Below, one piece after another: positions 44,188-44,212 of a stretch of DNA of 44,212 nt (position 1 is the first letter of the stretch; each line of letters starts with the position of its first letter). Source of the DNA: Sulfuritalea sp. (GTDB lineage: Bacteria > Pseudomonadota > Gammaproteobacteria > Burkholderiales > Rhodocyclaceae); contig NZ_JAFLDR010000037.1 in assembly GCF_017302275.1 (NCBI RefSeq), forward strand, positions 1 to 44,212, given 5' to 3'. Below the pieces are notes generated by a model that was not told the origin of the DNA, ran no database searches, and was given only the letters and a program-made list of their open reading frames with translations. Made by a program: the position numbers and the translations under genes.

Positions 44188-44212
44188 TTGAGCGAATTCT
44201 GGACGAACCTCC

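Overview
The window is about 44 kb of GC-rich, densely packed chromosome. Its ubiquinone genes, TRAP transporter, RecG/RidA/MogA housekeeping set and glycogen genes fit a betaproteobacterium, most likely of the Rhodocyclales/Nitrosomonadales type. That placement is an inference from gene content and style, because there is no rRNA here.

Layout. (1) 37-5522, minus strand: a catabolic operon with a UbiD-type decarboxylase, a three-part TRAP carboxylate transporter and an octopine/nopaline-dehydrogenase-like enzyme. A LigB/DODA-type ring-cleavage dioxygenase (5692-6474) is divergent from it. (2) 6585-8345: an exported TrmO-like protein and an HDOD signalling protein with a small overlapping partner gene. 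(3) 8720-11088: an intact IS1-type insertion with 19-bp terminal inverted repeats and an 8-bp target duplication. Besides its DDE transposase it carries two passenger genes, a 79-aa basic protein and a P63C-domain protein, which share a sequence module. The divergent promoter region of the element holds iterated ATGCTTGCA operator-like sites. (4) 11396-15180: a CorC/HlyC-type membrane protein, a Vgb-like exported beta-propeller, an FAH-family hydrolase and a 53-aa four-cysteine protein. (5) 15595-27814: an exported AlgH-like protein, a tightly coupled ubiA - lipoprotein MBL hydrolase - ubiD - membrane protein operon, recG, ridA, SPOR protein, metY, a YdcF/ElyC protein, mogA and a 496-aa protein with a PilZ-like tail. 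(6) 28060-44089: thyA and folA flank a full glycogen/alpha-glucan cluster (glk, DUF2934 protein, glgB, leader peptide-glgC, two GH57 enzymes, glgP, pgi, glgA).

How the genes work together: glk and pgi join free glucose to the hexose-phosphate pool. GlgC, GlgA and GlgB build glycogen. GlgP and the two GH57 enzymes break it down or remodel it. ThyA and FolA together recycle folate during dTMP synthesis. UbiA and UbiD catalyse the polyprenylation and decarboxylation steps of ubiquinone synthesis.

Beyond the genes, three signals stand out. First, a 25-bp sequence is repeated at four sites (plus one partial), two of them inside genes and in the same reading frame, where it encodes A(K/R)VGAGDTA. 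Second, a roughly 115-bp intergenic element occurs downstream of four different genes, always in the same orientation relative to the gene; its hairpin stems differ in sequence but keep their pairing. Third, a translated 23-codon leader with a strong ribosome binding site ends in a GTGA overlap with glgC.
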